Source: Streptomyces cinerochromogenes (lineage in GTDB: Bacteria > Actinomycetota > Actinomycetes > Streptomycetales > Streptomycetaceae). From it: a DNA stretch of 64,000 bases. The position numbers and the translations under genes are program-made. How positions within the stretch are numbered: the stretch's first letter is position 1; every line of letters starts with the position of its first letter. Below the pieces are notes generated by a model. That model ran no database searches and was not told where the DNA came from. It was given only the letters and a program-made list of their open reading frames with translations. Positions 28,463-38,227 of the stretch are shown here, piece after piece. The stretch covers positions 58,032-122,031 of the forward strand of contig NZ_BMRM01000024.1 of the NCBI RefSeq assembly GCF_014648635.1, given 5' to 3'.

Positions 28463-29110
28463 TCAATTCGCCACCTCAAGGTCGGGTACGACCTTGCGCA
28501 GCTCCTCCGCGGAGAGCGCCCCGGCGCGCAGCAGCACCGGCACCCGGCGCGAGACGTCCACGATGGACGACGGCACGTTGGCCGGGGTGGGGCCGCCGTC
28601 GAGGTAGACGGAGACGGAGTCGCCGAGCATCTCCTGCGCGGCGTCGCAGTCCTCGGGCGCCGGGTGACCGGTGAGGTTCGCCGAGGAGACGGCCATCGGG
28701 CCGACCTCGGTGAGCAGCTCGATGGCGACGGGGTGCAGCGGCATGCGCACGGCGACCGTGCCGCGGGTGTCGCCGAGGTCCCACTGGAGGGACGGCTGGT
28801 GCTTGGCGACCAGCGTCAGCGCGCCCGGCCAGAACGCGTCGACCAGCTCCCAGGCCATCTCGGAGAAGTCCGTGACGAGACCGTGCAGGGTGTTCGGGGA
28901 GCCGATGAGGACGGGGGTCGGCATGTTGCGGCCCCGGCCCTTGGCGGCGAGCAGGTCGGCGACGGCCTCGGAGGAGAACGCGTCGGCGCCGATGCCGTAC
29001 ACCGTGTCGGTCGGCAGCACCACCAGCTCGCCCCGGCGGACGGCGGACGCGGCCTCGCGCAGACCCGTCACGCGGTCGGTCGCGTCGTTGGTGTCGTATC
29101 GCCGTGCCAT
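28463..29110 (-). CDS. L-threonylcarbamoyladenylate synthase (Sua5/YrdC/TsaC)
   Basis: The enzyme makes threonylcarbamoyl-AMP from threonine, bicarbonate and ATP for the t6A modification of ANN-decoding tRNAs. At 215 residues it has the YrdC-only length. The conserved motif LVVLPTDTVYGIGADAF is near residues 30-46, RGRNMPTPVLIGS follows, and the late motif SSANLTGHPAP is present. It is divided from prmC by 52 bases, and the prmC-tsaC pairing is a common bacterial arrangement. Confidence 0.95.
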   Translation of the reverse strand: MARRYDTNDATDRVTGLREAASAVRRGELVVLPTDTVYGIGADAFSSEAVADLLAAKGRGRNMPTPVLIGSPNTLHGLVTDFSEMAWELVDAFWPGALTLVAKHQPSLQWDLGDTRGTVAVRMPLHPVAIELLTEVGPMAVSSANLTGHPAPEDCDAAQEMLGDSVSVYLDGGPTPANVPSSIVDVSRRVPVLLRAGALSAEELRKVVPDLEVAN

Positions 29111-29162
29111 GTCTAGCTGGCCTCCTCGTACACGTGCTGCGGGGTGGGGGTCTGCGGGATGC

Positions 29163-30008
29163 TCACGGCAGCGCCTTGCGGGCGGTGGCGAACCGCGGAC
29201 GGTTGTTGAGGTCCGGATGATCGGCCGCGTCGGCCCAGCCCCGCTCCTCGGTGAAGATCCACGGCACCTGGCCGCCCTGGGTGTCGGCGTGCTCGATCAC
29301 GACGACGCCGCCCGGGCGCAGCAGCCGGTGCGCGGTGCGTTCGATGCCCCGGATGAGGTCGAGGCCGTCCTCGCCGGAGAACAGGGCCATCTCCGGGTCG
29401 TAGTCGCGGGCCTCGGGGGCGACGTACTCCCACTCGGTGAGCGGGATGTACGGCGGGTTGGAGATGACCAGGTCGACCTGGCCGTCGAGGTCCGGGAAGG
29501 CGGTCAGCGCATCGCCCTGGCGCAGGTCGACACGGGAGCCGGCCACGTTCTTGCGGGTCCACACCAGGGCGTCATCGGACAGCTCCACGGCGTGCACCCG
29601 GGAGCGCGGGACCTCCTGGGCGAGGGCGAGCGCGATGGCGCCGGAGCCGGTGCACAGGTCGACGATGCAGGGCTCGACCACGTCCATGGCGCGCACGGCG
29701 TCTATGGCCCAGCCCACCACGGACTCGGTCTCCGGCCGGGGCACGAACACCCCGGGGCCGACCTGGAGTTCCAGGTACCGGAAGTAGGCCCGCCCGGTGA
29801 TGTGCTGCAGCGGCTCGCGCTGCTCGCGCCGGGCGATGACCTCCCAGTACCGGGCGTCGAAGTCGGCGTCCTTCACGGAGTGCAGTTCGCCGCGCTTCAC
29901 GCCGTGCACGAACGCGGCCAGCTCCTCCGCGTCGGTGCGCGGCGAGGGCACGCCGGCGTCGGCCAGCCGCTGGGTGGCCTGGGCCACCTCCGCGAGCAGC
30001 AGGTTCAC
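29163..30008 (-). CDS. prmC: Release factor glutamine methyltransferase
   Basis: PrmC methylates the Gln of the GGQ motif in RF1 and RF2 using S-adenosylmethionine, needed for efficient termination. The protein has 281 residues: an N-terminal helical substrate domain, then the Rossmann methyltransferase with IVDLCTGSGAIALALA and the catalytic VISNPPYIPL. The start GTG 30008 follows GGAGG at six bases. It is located immediately downstream of its substrate gene prfA, a conserved pairing. Confidence 0.96.
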   Translation of the reverse strand: MNLLLAEVAQATQRLADAGVPSPRTDAEELAAFVHGVKRGELHSVKDADFDARYWEVIARREQREPLQHITGRAYFRYLELQVGPGVFVPRPETESVVGWAIDAVRAMDVVEPCIVDLCTGSGAIALALAQEVPRSRVHAVELSDDALVWTRKNVAGSRVDLRQGDALTAFPDLDGQVDLVISNPPYIPLTEWEYVAPEARDYDPEMALFSGEDGLDLIRGIERTAHRLLRPGGVVVIEHADTQGGQVPWIFTEERGWADAADHPDLNNRPRFATARKALP

Positions 30009-30065
30009 GCGAGTCCTCCGTGTCGTACTCGTGCTCGTGCTTGAGCCCGTACGTGCGTACGTGTC

Positions 30066-31133
<1,068 letters not shown>

Positions 31134-31238
31134 CTTTCGGCTCCTGTACTGCGGTGAGGGGAAGGGCGGGCGACCAAAAACGCCGGTCCCGGGCACCCCC
31201 GTGGCGGGCGTGACCGTGGACCGGCGAATTGGGGCTCG

Positions 31239-31460
31239 CTACTTCTTGGAGCCGGCAGCCTTGCCGAAGCGGGCCTCGAAGCGGGCCACACGGCCACCGG
31301 TGTCGAGGATCTTCTGCTTGCCCGTGTAGAACGGGTGGCACTCGGAGCAGACCTCGGCCCGGATGGTGCCGGACTCGATGGTGCTACGGGTGGTGAACGA
31401 CGCGCCACAGGTGCAGCTGACCTGCGTCTCGACGTACTCGGGGTGGATGTCGCGCTTCAA
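31239..31460 (-). CDS. rpmE: 50S ribosomal protein L31 (zinc-binding form)
   Basis: Large-subunit protein of 73 residues that bridges to the small subunit. C16, C18, C38 and C41 (CTC...CSEC) form the zinc site, so this is the C+ paralogue. It begins at TTG 31460, five bases after AGGAG; any upstream start would give a non-conserved extension. A sigma-R-type promoter is visible about 105 bases upstream, consistent with published assignment of rpmE to the disulphide-stress regulon in S. coelicolor. Confidence 0.96.
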   Translation of the reverse strand: MKRDIHPEYVETQVSCTCGASFTTRSTIESGTIRAEVCSECHPFYTGKQKILDTGGRVARFEARFGKAAGSKK

Positions 31461-31564
31461 GGTGTCTCCTAGGTTCCGGGAGGGCGCCGGGTCGCCATCG
31501 CGGGATGCGGGGGCGTGAACCGGAGCCGACGTACCAGTCTGCCAGGACTGGCGCCATCCTCCCA

Positions 31565-31590
31565 AACCGGGGGTGCGGGCGTTCTATTCC
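31565..31590 (-). promoter_or_regulatory. Sigma-R-type promoter upstream of rpmE
   Basis: On the minus strand GGAAT and GTT are separated by exactly 18 bases (plus-strand AAC 31565-31567, ATTCC 31586-31590). This is the -35/-10 pattern of SigR, the thiol-oxidation stress sigma factor. rpmE is a known SigR target. Confidence 0.8.
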
Positions 31591-31603
31591 TGGGGCGCGG
31601 GGG

Positions 31604-32088
31604 CGCTCTCAGCGGGGGGTGCGGGGGCGCCCTCAGCCGGGGGGCCGGACAGCCGTCGGCGGGGGTACGGGACGCCGTCAGTCGGGGGGGCCGCCGTCAG
31701 CGGGGGGTGCGGGACGCCCTCAGCCGACGGTACCGGGCCGCCGTCAGCGGAGGCGCGGGACGCCCTCAGCCGGCGGTGCGGGACCGCCGTCAGCGGGGGT
31801 GCCGGACGCCCTCAGCCGGAGGGGCCGGACCGCCGTCAGCGGAGGCGCGGGACGCCCTCAGCCGACAGTACCGGGCCGCCGTCAGCGGGGGTGCCGGACG
31901 CCCTCAGCCGAGGGCCGGACCGCCATCAGCGGGGGACGGGGCGCCCTCAGCCGGGGGCCGGACAGCCGTCAGTGGAGGCGCGGGGCGCCCTCAGCCGGCG
32001 GTACCGGGCCGCCGTCAGCGGGGGTGCGGGGCGTCCTCAGCCCGGGTGCGGGGGTGCCCTCGGCCGGGGGTGCGGAGGCCCCCGCAGG
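31604..32088. repeat. Array of about 21 tandem ~23-bp GC-rich repeats
   Basis: Two alternating unit types run head to tail: A, like CCGTCAGCGGGGGTGCGG, and B, like CCCTCAGCCGGCGGTACC, giving a ~46-bp superunit. The array fills most of the 633-base gap between rpmE and the LCP gene and ends a few bases from the LCP stop codon. Units vary by substitutions and 1-3 base length changes, so no open frame is maintained across it. I see no gene in the gap. Confidence 0.85.
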
Positions 32089-32093
32089 CCTGG

Positions 32094-33221
32094 TCAGCCG
32101 GTCACGACGCCCTTGGCCTCGCCCGTGGCCGTGCCCTTCGTGGCCGACTTCGGGATCGGCCTGTCGTTCTTCAGGGCGTTCCAGACCAGCTGGGCCTTGG
32201 TCTTCTCCAGCAGGACGCGGTTGGGGTTGGCCGGGTCGTACTGGACGGGCATCGTGACCATCTTCATGTGGGACGAGCTGATGCCCTTGAGGCCGCCGGC
32301 GAAGTCGATCAGGGAGTTGACCGAGCCGAGGTCGGAGTCGGTGGTGACGGCCTTGGTGGCGGTGTCGGCGAGGTCGTACAGCTTCTTCGGGTTCGAGAGG
32401 ACGCCGACGTGCTTGACCTGGTCGATGAGCGCCTTGACGAAGGCCTGCTGGAGCTGGATGCGGCCGAGGTCGGAGCCGTCGCCCACGCCGTGCCGGGTGC
32501 GGACCAGGCCGAGGGCCTGCTCGCCGTCGAGCGTGTGGGTGCCGGCCTTGAGGTCGAGGTGGCTCTGCGGGTCCTTGATGCTCTTGGTCGTCGTGACCTC
32601 GACCCCGCCGAGGTCGTCGATGAGCCTCTGGAAGCCCTCGAAGTCGACCTCCAGATAGTGGTCCATGCGGATGCCGGTGATCGACTCGACGGTCTTCACC
32701 GCGCAGGCCGCGCCGCCGGTGGAGTACGCCTCGTTGAACATCACGCCGGACGCGGCGGGGTGGGCGGTGCCCTTGGTGTCGGTGCACTGAGGGCGGTCCA
32801 CCAGGGTGTCCCGGGGAATGGAGACCACGCTGGCCCGCTGGTGGCCCTTGTACACGTGGACGATCATCGCGGTGTCCGAGCGGGCGCTGCCGTCGTCCGT
32901 GCCGCCGCCGAGCTTCTTGTTCTTGCCGGAGCGGGTGTCCGAGCCGAGGACCAGGATGTTCTCGGAGCCGTTGTCGATCTTCGTGGGCCGGTCGGTGCCG
33001 AGGGCCTGGTTGATGTCGACGCTGTGGAGGTTGCCGTTGAGCTTGAAGTACAGGAACCCGGCGCCGGCTCCGCCGAGGACGACCACGCCCGCGGCCGTCC
33101 AGGCCGTCGCGCGCAGCGCCTTGCGGCCGGTGCTGGGGGCCTTGCGTCGGCGGCCCTTGCCTCCGCGGCGCGGGGCCGTGCCCGGCTCGGGTATGGCGGG
33201 CTGAGTACTCTCGGCGGCCAC
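32094..33221 (-). CDS. LCP-family (LytR-CpsA-Psr) cell-wall glycopolymer ligase
   Basis: LCP enzymes transfer lipid-linked glycopolymers such as teichoic acids onto peptidoglycan outside the membrane. The protein has 375 residues: a cytoplasmic basic N-terminus (about 1-40), one membrane helix (WTAAGVVVLGGAGAGFLYF), then the LCP domain with ILVLGSDTRSG, RSDTAMIVHV, the Arg-rich catalytic SIPRDTLVD and MDHYLEVDFEGFQRLIDDLGGV. GTG 33221 is chosen with AGGAG four bases upstream; the long open frame to 33530 is unconserved. It works on the same lipid-linked pathway as the sugar-1-phosphate transferase encoded 7 kb downstream. Confidence 0.94.
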   Translation of the reverse strand: MAAESTQPAIPEPGTAPRRGGKGRRRKAPSTGRKALRATAWTAAGVVVLGGAGAGFLYFKLNGNLHSVDINQALGTDRPTKIDNGSENILVLGSDTRSGKNKKLGGGTDDGSARSDTAMIVHVYKGHQRASVVSIPRDTLVDRPQCTDTKGTAHPAASGVMFNEAYSTGGAACAVKTVESITGIRMDHYLEVDFEGFQRLIDDLGGVEVTTTKSIKDPQSHLDLKAGTHTLDGEQALGLVRTRHGVGDGSDLGRIQLQQAFVKALIDQVKHVGVLSNPKKLYDLADTATKAVTTDSDLGSVNSLIDFAGGLKGISSSHMKMVTMPVQYDPANPNRVLLEKTKAQLVWNALKNDRPIPKSATKGTATGEAKGVVTG

Positions 33222-33534
33222 ATCGCTCCTAGATCTCGGCGGTCGGATACCCCCTGCGGTCAGGGTCGGGCGGTCGTCACCGCTCCATCGTCGCTCCGCC
33301 TGGTCAGACGGAGAAACTCGGGAAAGGGTTGCACAACGCACAGTGCCCACCGGGTACGGCGACGGGCACGCTGCGTGATCGGCCGGTCCGCGCACGCCGC
33401 GCTCACCTGCGGATTCGCGCCTCGGGCCGGTACTGCCGGACGCCCATGCCGACGGGGGCGCCTGTGGCAAAGATCTCGCTTGTGGCCTTACGGCACGCTT
33501 GTACCCGCCTTGCCGCGGCCACCACGGCAAAAAG
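33222..33534. other. Intergenic region upstream of the LCP gene
   Basis: Gene-free DNA between the LCP gene and the rho terminator. It must contain the LCP promoter; no convincing promoter, riboswitch or small gene could be recognised. Confidence 0.4.
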
Positions 33535-33570
33535 GGCCGCCCCCCGTCCCTGGGGGGACGAGGGGCGGCC
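33535..33570 (-). terminator. Factor-independent terminator of rho
   Basis: GGCCGCCCC and GGGGCGGCC arms with a G/C-rich centre form a strong stem 22 bases past the rho stop; read on the minus strand the stem is followed by CCTTTTTGCC, a run of five Ts. It is one of the few textbook terminators in the window. Confidence 0.88.
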
Positions 33571-33591
33571 TTCCGCTGCCTGGGACGGACG

Positions 33592-35571
33592 TCAGTCGCC
33601 GTTGCCGGGCGTCGGCGTCGTCTTCTGGATCTGCATCAGGAACTCGATGTTCGACTTGGTCTGCTTCATCTTGTCGAGAAGCAGCTCGATCGCCTGCTGC
33701 TGGTCCAGCGCGTGCAGGACGCGGCGGAGCTTCCAGACGATGCCCAGCTCCTCGGCACCGAGCAGGATCTCCTCCTTGCGGGTACCGGACGCGTCCACGT
33801 CCACCGCCGGGAAGATGCGCTTGTCGGCGAGCTTCCGGTCGAGCTTCAGCTCCATGTTGCCGGTGCCCTTGAACTCCTCGAAGATCACCTCGTCCATGCG
33901 GGACCCGGTGTCCACCAGGGCGGTGGCGAGGATGGTCAGCGAGCCGCCGTCCTCGATGTTCCGCGCCGCGCCGAAGAACCGCTTCGGCGGGTACAGCGCG
34001 GTCGAGTCGACACCACCGGACAGGATGCGGCCGGAGGCCGGGGCGGCCAGGTTGTAGGCGCGGCCCAGACGCGTGATCGAGTCGAGCAGCACGACCACGT
34101 CGTGGCCCAGCTCGACCAGTCGCTTGGCCCGCTCGATGGCCAGCTCGGCGACGGTCGTGTGGTCCTCGGCCGGGCGGTCGAAGGTCGAGGAGATGACCTC
34201 GCCCTTGACCGACCGCTGCATGTCGGTGACCTCTTCCGGACGCTCGTCGACGAGGACGACCATCAGGTGGCACTCGGGGTTGTTGTGGGTGATCGCGTTG
34301 GCGACCGCCTGCATGATCATGGTCTTGCCGGTCTTCGGCGGGGCCACGATCAGACCGCGCTGGCCCTTACCGATCGGCGACACCAGGTCGATGATGCGGG
34401 TGGTGAGGACGCCCGGGTCCGTCTCCAGGCGGAGGCGGTCCTGCGGGTAGAGCGGGGTCAGCTTGTTGAACTCCGGGCGGCCACGGCCGTGTTCGGGCGC
34501 CATGCCGTTGACGGAGTCGAGGCGGACCAGCGCGTTGAACTTCTCGCGGCGCTCGCCCTCCTTCGGCTGGCGGACCGCACCGGTGACGTGGTCACCCTTG
34601 CGCAGGCCGTTCTTGCGGACCTGGGCGAGGGAGACGTACACGTCGTTCGGGCCGGGCAGGTAGCCGGAGGTCCGGATGAAGGCGTAGTTGTCGAGGATGT
34701 CCAGGATGCCCGCGACCGGGATCAGGACGTCGTCCTCGGCGACCTGCGGCTCGGCGATCTCGTCACGGCCACGGCGGCCGCGGCGGTCACGGTAACGGCC
34801 GCGACGGCCGCGACGGCCGCCCTCGAAGTCGTCGTCGTCCTGCGGGCCGGCGTTGCGGTCCTGACGGCCGCCGCCCTGCGGCTGGCCCTGCTGCTGCCGG
34901 TCCTGGCGGCCGCCGCCCTGGCCCTGCTGGTCGTCGCCCTTGTTGCGGCGGTCGCGGTCCCGGCCGCGCTCGCGGCGGTCCCGGCGGCCACGGCCCTCGC
35001 CGTCACCGGCGTCGCCCTTGGCTTCGCCCTGCTGCTGCGCGGGCGTCTCGGCCTTGGGCTCGGCCTTGGCCTCGGCGGCGACCGTCTCGGCGCCGCCCGC
35101 GGCCGGGCTGCCCGCCTCGGCGGTGGCGCGGCGGCGGCGGCGCTCGGTGGGGGCGTCGTCGGACGCCGGCTGGCCGGGGATCTCGATCTGCTGCTGGGCC
35201 ACGGCCTTCTCGGCGGGGGCCTCGGCCGCCTTCTCCGCCTTCTTCCCGGCGTCGTCGCCGGTGCGGGCCTTGGAGGTGGCCCGGCGCTTCGGCTTGGTCT
35301 CGGTGGCGGTGTCGGCCTTGGCGGCGGGGGCGCCCCCGGCGGCCTGCGCCTCCTTGATGACCTCGATCAGCTGGCTCTTGCGCATCCGCGCGGTGCCCCT
35401 GATCCCGAGGCCCGAGGCAACCTGCTGCAGCTCGGCCAGCACCATGCCCTCGAGGCCGGTACCGCGGCGCCGCCGGGAGCCGGCACCGGTGGCAGGCGCG
35501 GAGGCGTCCGTGGCGGGCGCGGCAGCGGTCTCCTCGACACGTGCGCCCATCAGATCGGTGGTGTCGCTCAC
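33592..35571 (-). CDS. rho: Transcription termination factor Rho with large actinobacterial N-terminal insert
   Basis: The hexameric RNA helicase that ends transcription. At 659 residues it is ~240 longer than E. coli Rho. The N-terminal helical domain (LEGMVLAELQQVASGLGIRGTARMRKSQLIEVI) is followed by an insert of about 200 residues, first Ala/Glu/Lys-rich and then Arg/Gly/Asn/Gln-rich (GRGRRDRRERGRDRDRRN, GGGRQDRQQQGQ), a likely extra RNA-binding arm. Then come the RNA-binding cold-shock-like domain (GILDILDNYAFIRTSGYLPG) and the ATPase with Walker A APPKTGKT and the catalytic VVVLLDSITRLGRAYN. The C-terminus is intact. Confidence 0.97.
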   Translation of the reverse strand: MSDTTDLMGARVEETAAAPATDASAPATGAGSRRRRGTGLEGMVLAELQQVASGLGIRGTARMRKSQLIEVIKEAQAAGGAPAAKADTATETKPKRRATSKARTGDDAGKKAEKAAEAPAEKAVAQQQIEIPGQPASDDAPTERRRRRATAEAGSPAAGGAETVAAEAKAEPKAETPAQQQGEAKGDAGDGEGRGRRDRRERGRDRDRRNKGDDQQGQGGGRQDRQQQGQPQGGGRQDRNAGPQDDDDFEGGRRGRRGRYRDRRGRRGRDEIAEPQVAEDDVLIPVAGILDILDNYAFIRTSGYLPGPNDVYVSLAQVRKNGLRKGDHVTGAVRQPKEGERREKFNALVRLDSVNGMAPEHGRGRPEFNKLTPLYPQDRLRLETDPGVLTTRIIDLVSPIGKGQRGLIVAPPKTGKTMIMQAVANAITHNNPECHLMVVLVDERPEEVTDMQRSVKGEVISSTFDRPAEDHTTVAELAIERAKRLVELGHDVVVLLDSITRLGRAYNLAAPASGRILSGGVDSTALYPPKRFFGAARNIEDGGSLTILATALVDTGSRMDEVIFEEFKGTGNMELKLDRKLADKRIFPAVDVDASGTRKEEILLGAEELGIVWKLRRVLHALDQQQAIELLLDKMKQTKSNIEFLMQIQKTTPTPGNGD

Positions 35572-35939
35572 GAAGGGTCCTTCCCTGGAGCGGACGTCGG
35601 CCTGTCTGGCTCGGCGACCGGTTGTGCTGTCCGGCTACGGTCCTGTCTTCTGTGAACCGTGCCGGGGCGGTGGTCCGCCAAAGCGGCGGAGGAAATGTGC
35701 GGTGATGGCGCTTCCGCGAGCCGTGGCACCCAGTGTCACGTGGCGTGGTAGCACCGATTCCGGAGCTCCCCCAGAGGGGGTACCCCCACCGGCGGCCCGC
35801 TCAGTGCTCGCATACGACGTACTGCCCAGGTACGACGCAAGGAACACGGAGTGGCGCGGGAGGCTCCCGGAAGAATGTCTGTCCCGGACGGGGACACGAG
35901 GCACCTCGCCATGGTGGGGTCGGGTGCAGACTTGAGGTT
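35572..35939. other. Long leader region of rho
   Basis: About 370 bases lie between a candidate SigR promoter and the rho start codon; no gene is visible. A dispersed hairpin repeat (CCCCCAGAGGGGGTACCCCC at about 35768-35787) lies within. Long leaders upstream of rho are often used for autoregulation. Confidence 0.5.
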
Positions 35940-35967
35940 AACACTACCGGATCCAACAAACATTCCC
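35940..35967 (-). promoter_or_regulatory. Candidate sigma-R-type promoter upstream of rho
   Basis: On the minus strand GGGAAT is followed after 19 bases by GTT (plus-strand AAC 35940-35942, ATTCC 35962-35966), the SigR pattern. The start of transcription would be about 360 bases before the rho ATG. Confidence 0.5.
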
Positions 35968-35995
35968 CCTCTCCAAATCCGGCAACCGTGGGCAG

Positions 35996-36925
35996 TTAAT
36001 CAACGCCGGAGGTCGCGAGCGGCAGCACGCTCGCTCCCTGGGCGTCCAGGTCCAGCCGGTTGGCGGCCCAGCCCTCACCCGCGAGGTGGGAGACCTTGTC
36101 GGCGCTGTCGGCGTCGGCGAGGGCCATGACGGTGGGCCCGGCGCCCGAGATCACGGCCGGGATGCCGTCGGCCCGCAGCCGCTCCACCAGCGCGGCGCTG
36201 TCCGGCATGGCCGGGGCGCGGTACTCCTGGTGCAGGCGGTCCTCGGTGGCGGGCAGCAGCAGCTCGGGGCGCCTGGTCAGGGCCTCGACGAGCAGGGCGG
36301 CGCGGCCCGCGTTGGCGGCGGCGTCGACGTGCGGGACGGTACGCGGGAGCAGGCCGCGCGCGGTCTCGGTCAGAACCGGCTTTCCGGGCACGAAAACCAC
36401 CGGAACGATGGAATCGTGCGGCTCCATCCTGATGGCCCGGGCGGTGCCGCCCTCCATCCAGGACAGGGTGAAGCCGCCGAGCAGACAGGCGGCCACGTTG
36501 TCCGGGTGGCCCTCGATCTCGGTCGCCAGCTCCAGCAGGGCGGCGTCGTCCAGACGGGCCTCGCCGCCTATGGTCACCGCGCGGGCGGCGACGATGCCGG
36601 CGCAGATGGCGGCGGAGGAGGAGCCGAGGCCCCGGCCGTGCGGAATGCGGTTGGCGCAGACGATCTCCAGGCCGCGGGGCTGCCCGCCCAGCAGGTCGAA
36701 GGCCGTGCGCAGGGAGCGGACGAGGAGGTGGCTCTCGTCCCGCGGCAGGGTCTCGCTGCCCTCGCCGGCGATGTCGATGTGCAGCCCGGAGTCGGCCACC
36801 CGGACGACCACGTCGTCGTAGAGCCCCAGGGCCAGGCCCAGGGCGTCGAAACCCGGACCGAGGTTGGCGCTGGTGGCGGGAACGCGCACCCGGACGGCGG
36901 CGGCTCGGAACGCTGGACCGGCCAT
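35996..36925 (-). CDS. thrB: Homoserine kinase
   Basis: A GHMP-family kinase that phosphorylates homoserine with ATP, the penultimate step to threonine. The protein has 309 residues. Motifs are RVRVPATSANLGPGFDALGLALG (N-terminal), the ATP-binding HGRGLGSSSAAI and VISGAGPTVMALA near the C-terminus. ATG 36925 fits the family start MAGPAFRAAAV; the GTG at 36967 would place the AAGGAG site inside the gene. It is the third gene of the hom-thrC-thrB set, 237 bases after thrC. Confidence 0.96.
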   Translation of the reverse strand: MAGPAFRAAAVRVRVPATSANLGPGFDALGLALGLYDDVVVRVADSGLHIDIAGEGSETLPRDESHLLVRSLRTAFDLLGGQPRGLEIVCANRIPHGRGLGSSSAAICAGIVAARAVTIGGEARLDDAALLELATEIEGHPDNVAACLLGGFTLSWMEGGTARAIRMEPHDSIVPVVFVPGKPVLTETARGLLPRTVPHVDAAANAGRAALLVEALTRRPELLLPATEDRLHQEYRAPAMPDSAALVERLRADGIPAVISGAGPTVMALADADSADKVSHLAGEGWAANRLDLDAQGASVLPLATSGVD

Positions 36926-37129
36926 CGCTCGTTGACTCTCCTTGAGCTGCGTGACTGTCGAAGACACTCGATACGTACGAAAGACCCTCAGGCCGCGCAG
37001 AGGGCGCGGTGCCGCCCGTGTGCGAGGGCATATGCAGCGGGCGGGTTTGGATACAGCCTATCGAAGGAAGGTTCTGTGGCGACATAGGGCGCACAGGAGG
37101 CGCACGATGCGTGTCGTAAGCCCCCTGTG

Positions 37130-37144
37130 CTCCCTGTCAGGGAG
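37130..37144. repeat. Palindrome between thrC and thrB
   Basis: CTCCCTG-T-CAGGGAG is a perfect 7-bp palindrome with a one-base centre, 18 bases past the thrC stop. It is too tight for a good RNA hairpin loop; a regulatory or processing site is possible. Confidence 0.4.
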
Positions 37145-37162
37145 AACCCCGGCGCCGGACGC

Positions 37163-38221
37163 TCAGGCGAGGCCCAGGCGCTCGGCCGCGGTGGCCGCGT
37201 CGACCGGCACGGTGACCGGCTGCGGGGCACCGGCCACGGCCCAGTCCGGGTCCTTCAGGCCGTTGCCGGTGACGGTGCACACGATGCGCTGGCCCGGGTC
37301 GACCTTGCCCTGCTCGGCGGCCTTGAGCAGACCGGCCACGGAGGCGGCGGAGGCGGGCTCCACGAAGACGCCCTCCTGCGCGGCCAACAGGCGGTAGGCG
37401 CGCAGGATCTCACGGTCCGTCACCTCGTCGATGGCGCCGCCGGACTCGTCACGGGCCTGCAGGGCGTACTGCCAGGAGGCCGGGTTGCCGATGCGGATGG
37501 CCGTGGCGATGGTGGAGGGGTCCTTGACGACCTCGCCGCGCACGATCGGAGCACTGCCGGACGCCTGGAAACCCCACATCCGAGGGGTTCTACCGGCGAC
37601 GCCGTCGGCGGCGTACTCCTTGTAGCCCTTCCAGTAGGCCGTGATGTTGCCCGCGTTGCCGACCGGGAGGACGTGGATGTCGGGCGCGTCGCCGAGCATG
37701 TCCACGATCTCGAAGGCGGCCGTCTTCTGGCCCTCGATCCGCACCGGGTTGACCGAATTCACCAGCGCGACGGGGTAGTTCTCGCTCAGGCCCCGCGCCA
37801 GGGTGAGGCAGTCGTCGAAGTTGCCGTCGACCTGGAGGATCTTCGCGCCGTGCACGAGGGCCTGGCCCATCTTGCCGAGGGCGATCTTGCCCTGCGGCAC
37901 CAGGACGGCCGACACCATGCCCGCGCGCACCGCGTACGCGGCGGCGGAGGCGGAGGTGTTGCCGGTGGAGGCGCAGATGACAGCCTTCGCGCCCTCCTCC
38001 TTGGCCTTGCTGATGGCCATGGTCATACCGCGGTCCTTGAAGGACCCGGTCGGGTTGGCGCCCTCCACCTTCAGGTGGACCTCGCAGCCCGTGCGCTCGG
38101 AGAGCACCTGCGCGGGCACGAGGGGCGTGCCGCCCTCGCGGAGCGTCACGACCGGCGTGGTGTCGGATACCGGCAGCCTGTCCCGGTACTCCTCGATGAT
38201 TCCGCGCCACTGGTGGGTCAT
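37163..38221 (-). CDS. thrC: Threonine synthase
   Basis: A PLP enzyme converting O-phosphohomoserine to threonine. At 352 residues this is the short bacterial form. The PLP lysine is K62 in NPTGSFKDRGMTMA; CASTGNTSASAAAYA binds the substrate phosphate, and LPVGNAGNITAYWKG binds the PLP phosphate. It follows hom by six bases, so the two are one operon. Confidence 0.97.
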   Translation of the reverse strand: MTHQWRGIIEEYRDRLPVSDTTPVVTLREGGTPLVPAQVLSERTGCEVHLKVEGANPTGSFKDRGMTMAISKAKEEGAKAVICASTGNTSASAAAYAVRAGMVSAVLVPQGKIALGKMGQALVHGAKILQVDGNFDDCLTLARGLSENYPVALVNSVNPVRIEGQKTAAFEIVDMLGDAPDIHVLPVGNAGNITAYWKGYKEYAADGVAGRTPRMWGFQASGSAPIVRGEVVKDPSTIATAIRIGNPASWQYALQARDESGGAIDEVTDREILRAYRLLAAQEGVFVEPASAASVAGLLKAAEQGKVDPGQRIVCTVTGNGLKDPDWAVAGAPQPVTVPVDAATAAERLGLA

Positions 38222-38227
38222 TGCTGG

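Noticed and set aside
31604..32088. CRISPR array
   Set aside because: Units are contiguous, degenerate and of two kinds, with no unique spacers and no cas genes nearby.
31515..33872. 785-codon plus-strand frame across the tandem array
   Set aside because: The array and the LCP gene explain it; its sequence just reflects repeated GC-rich units.
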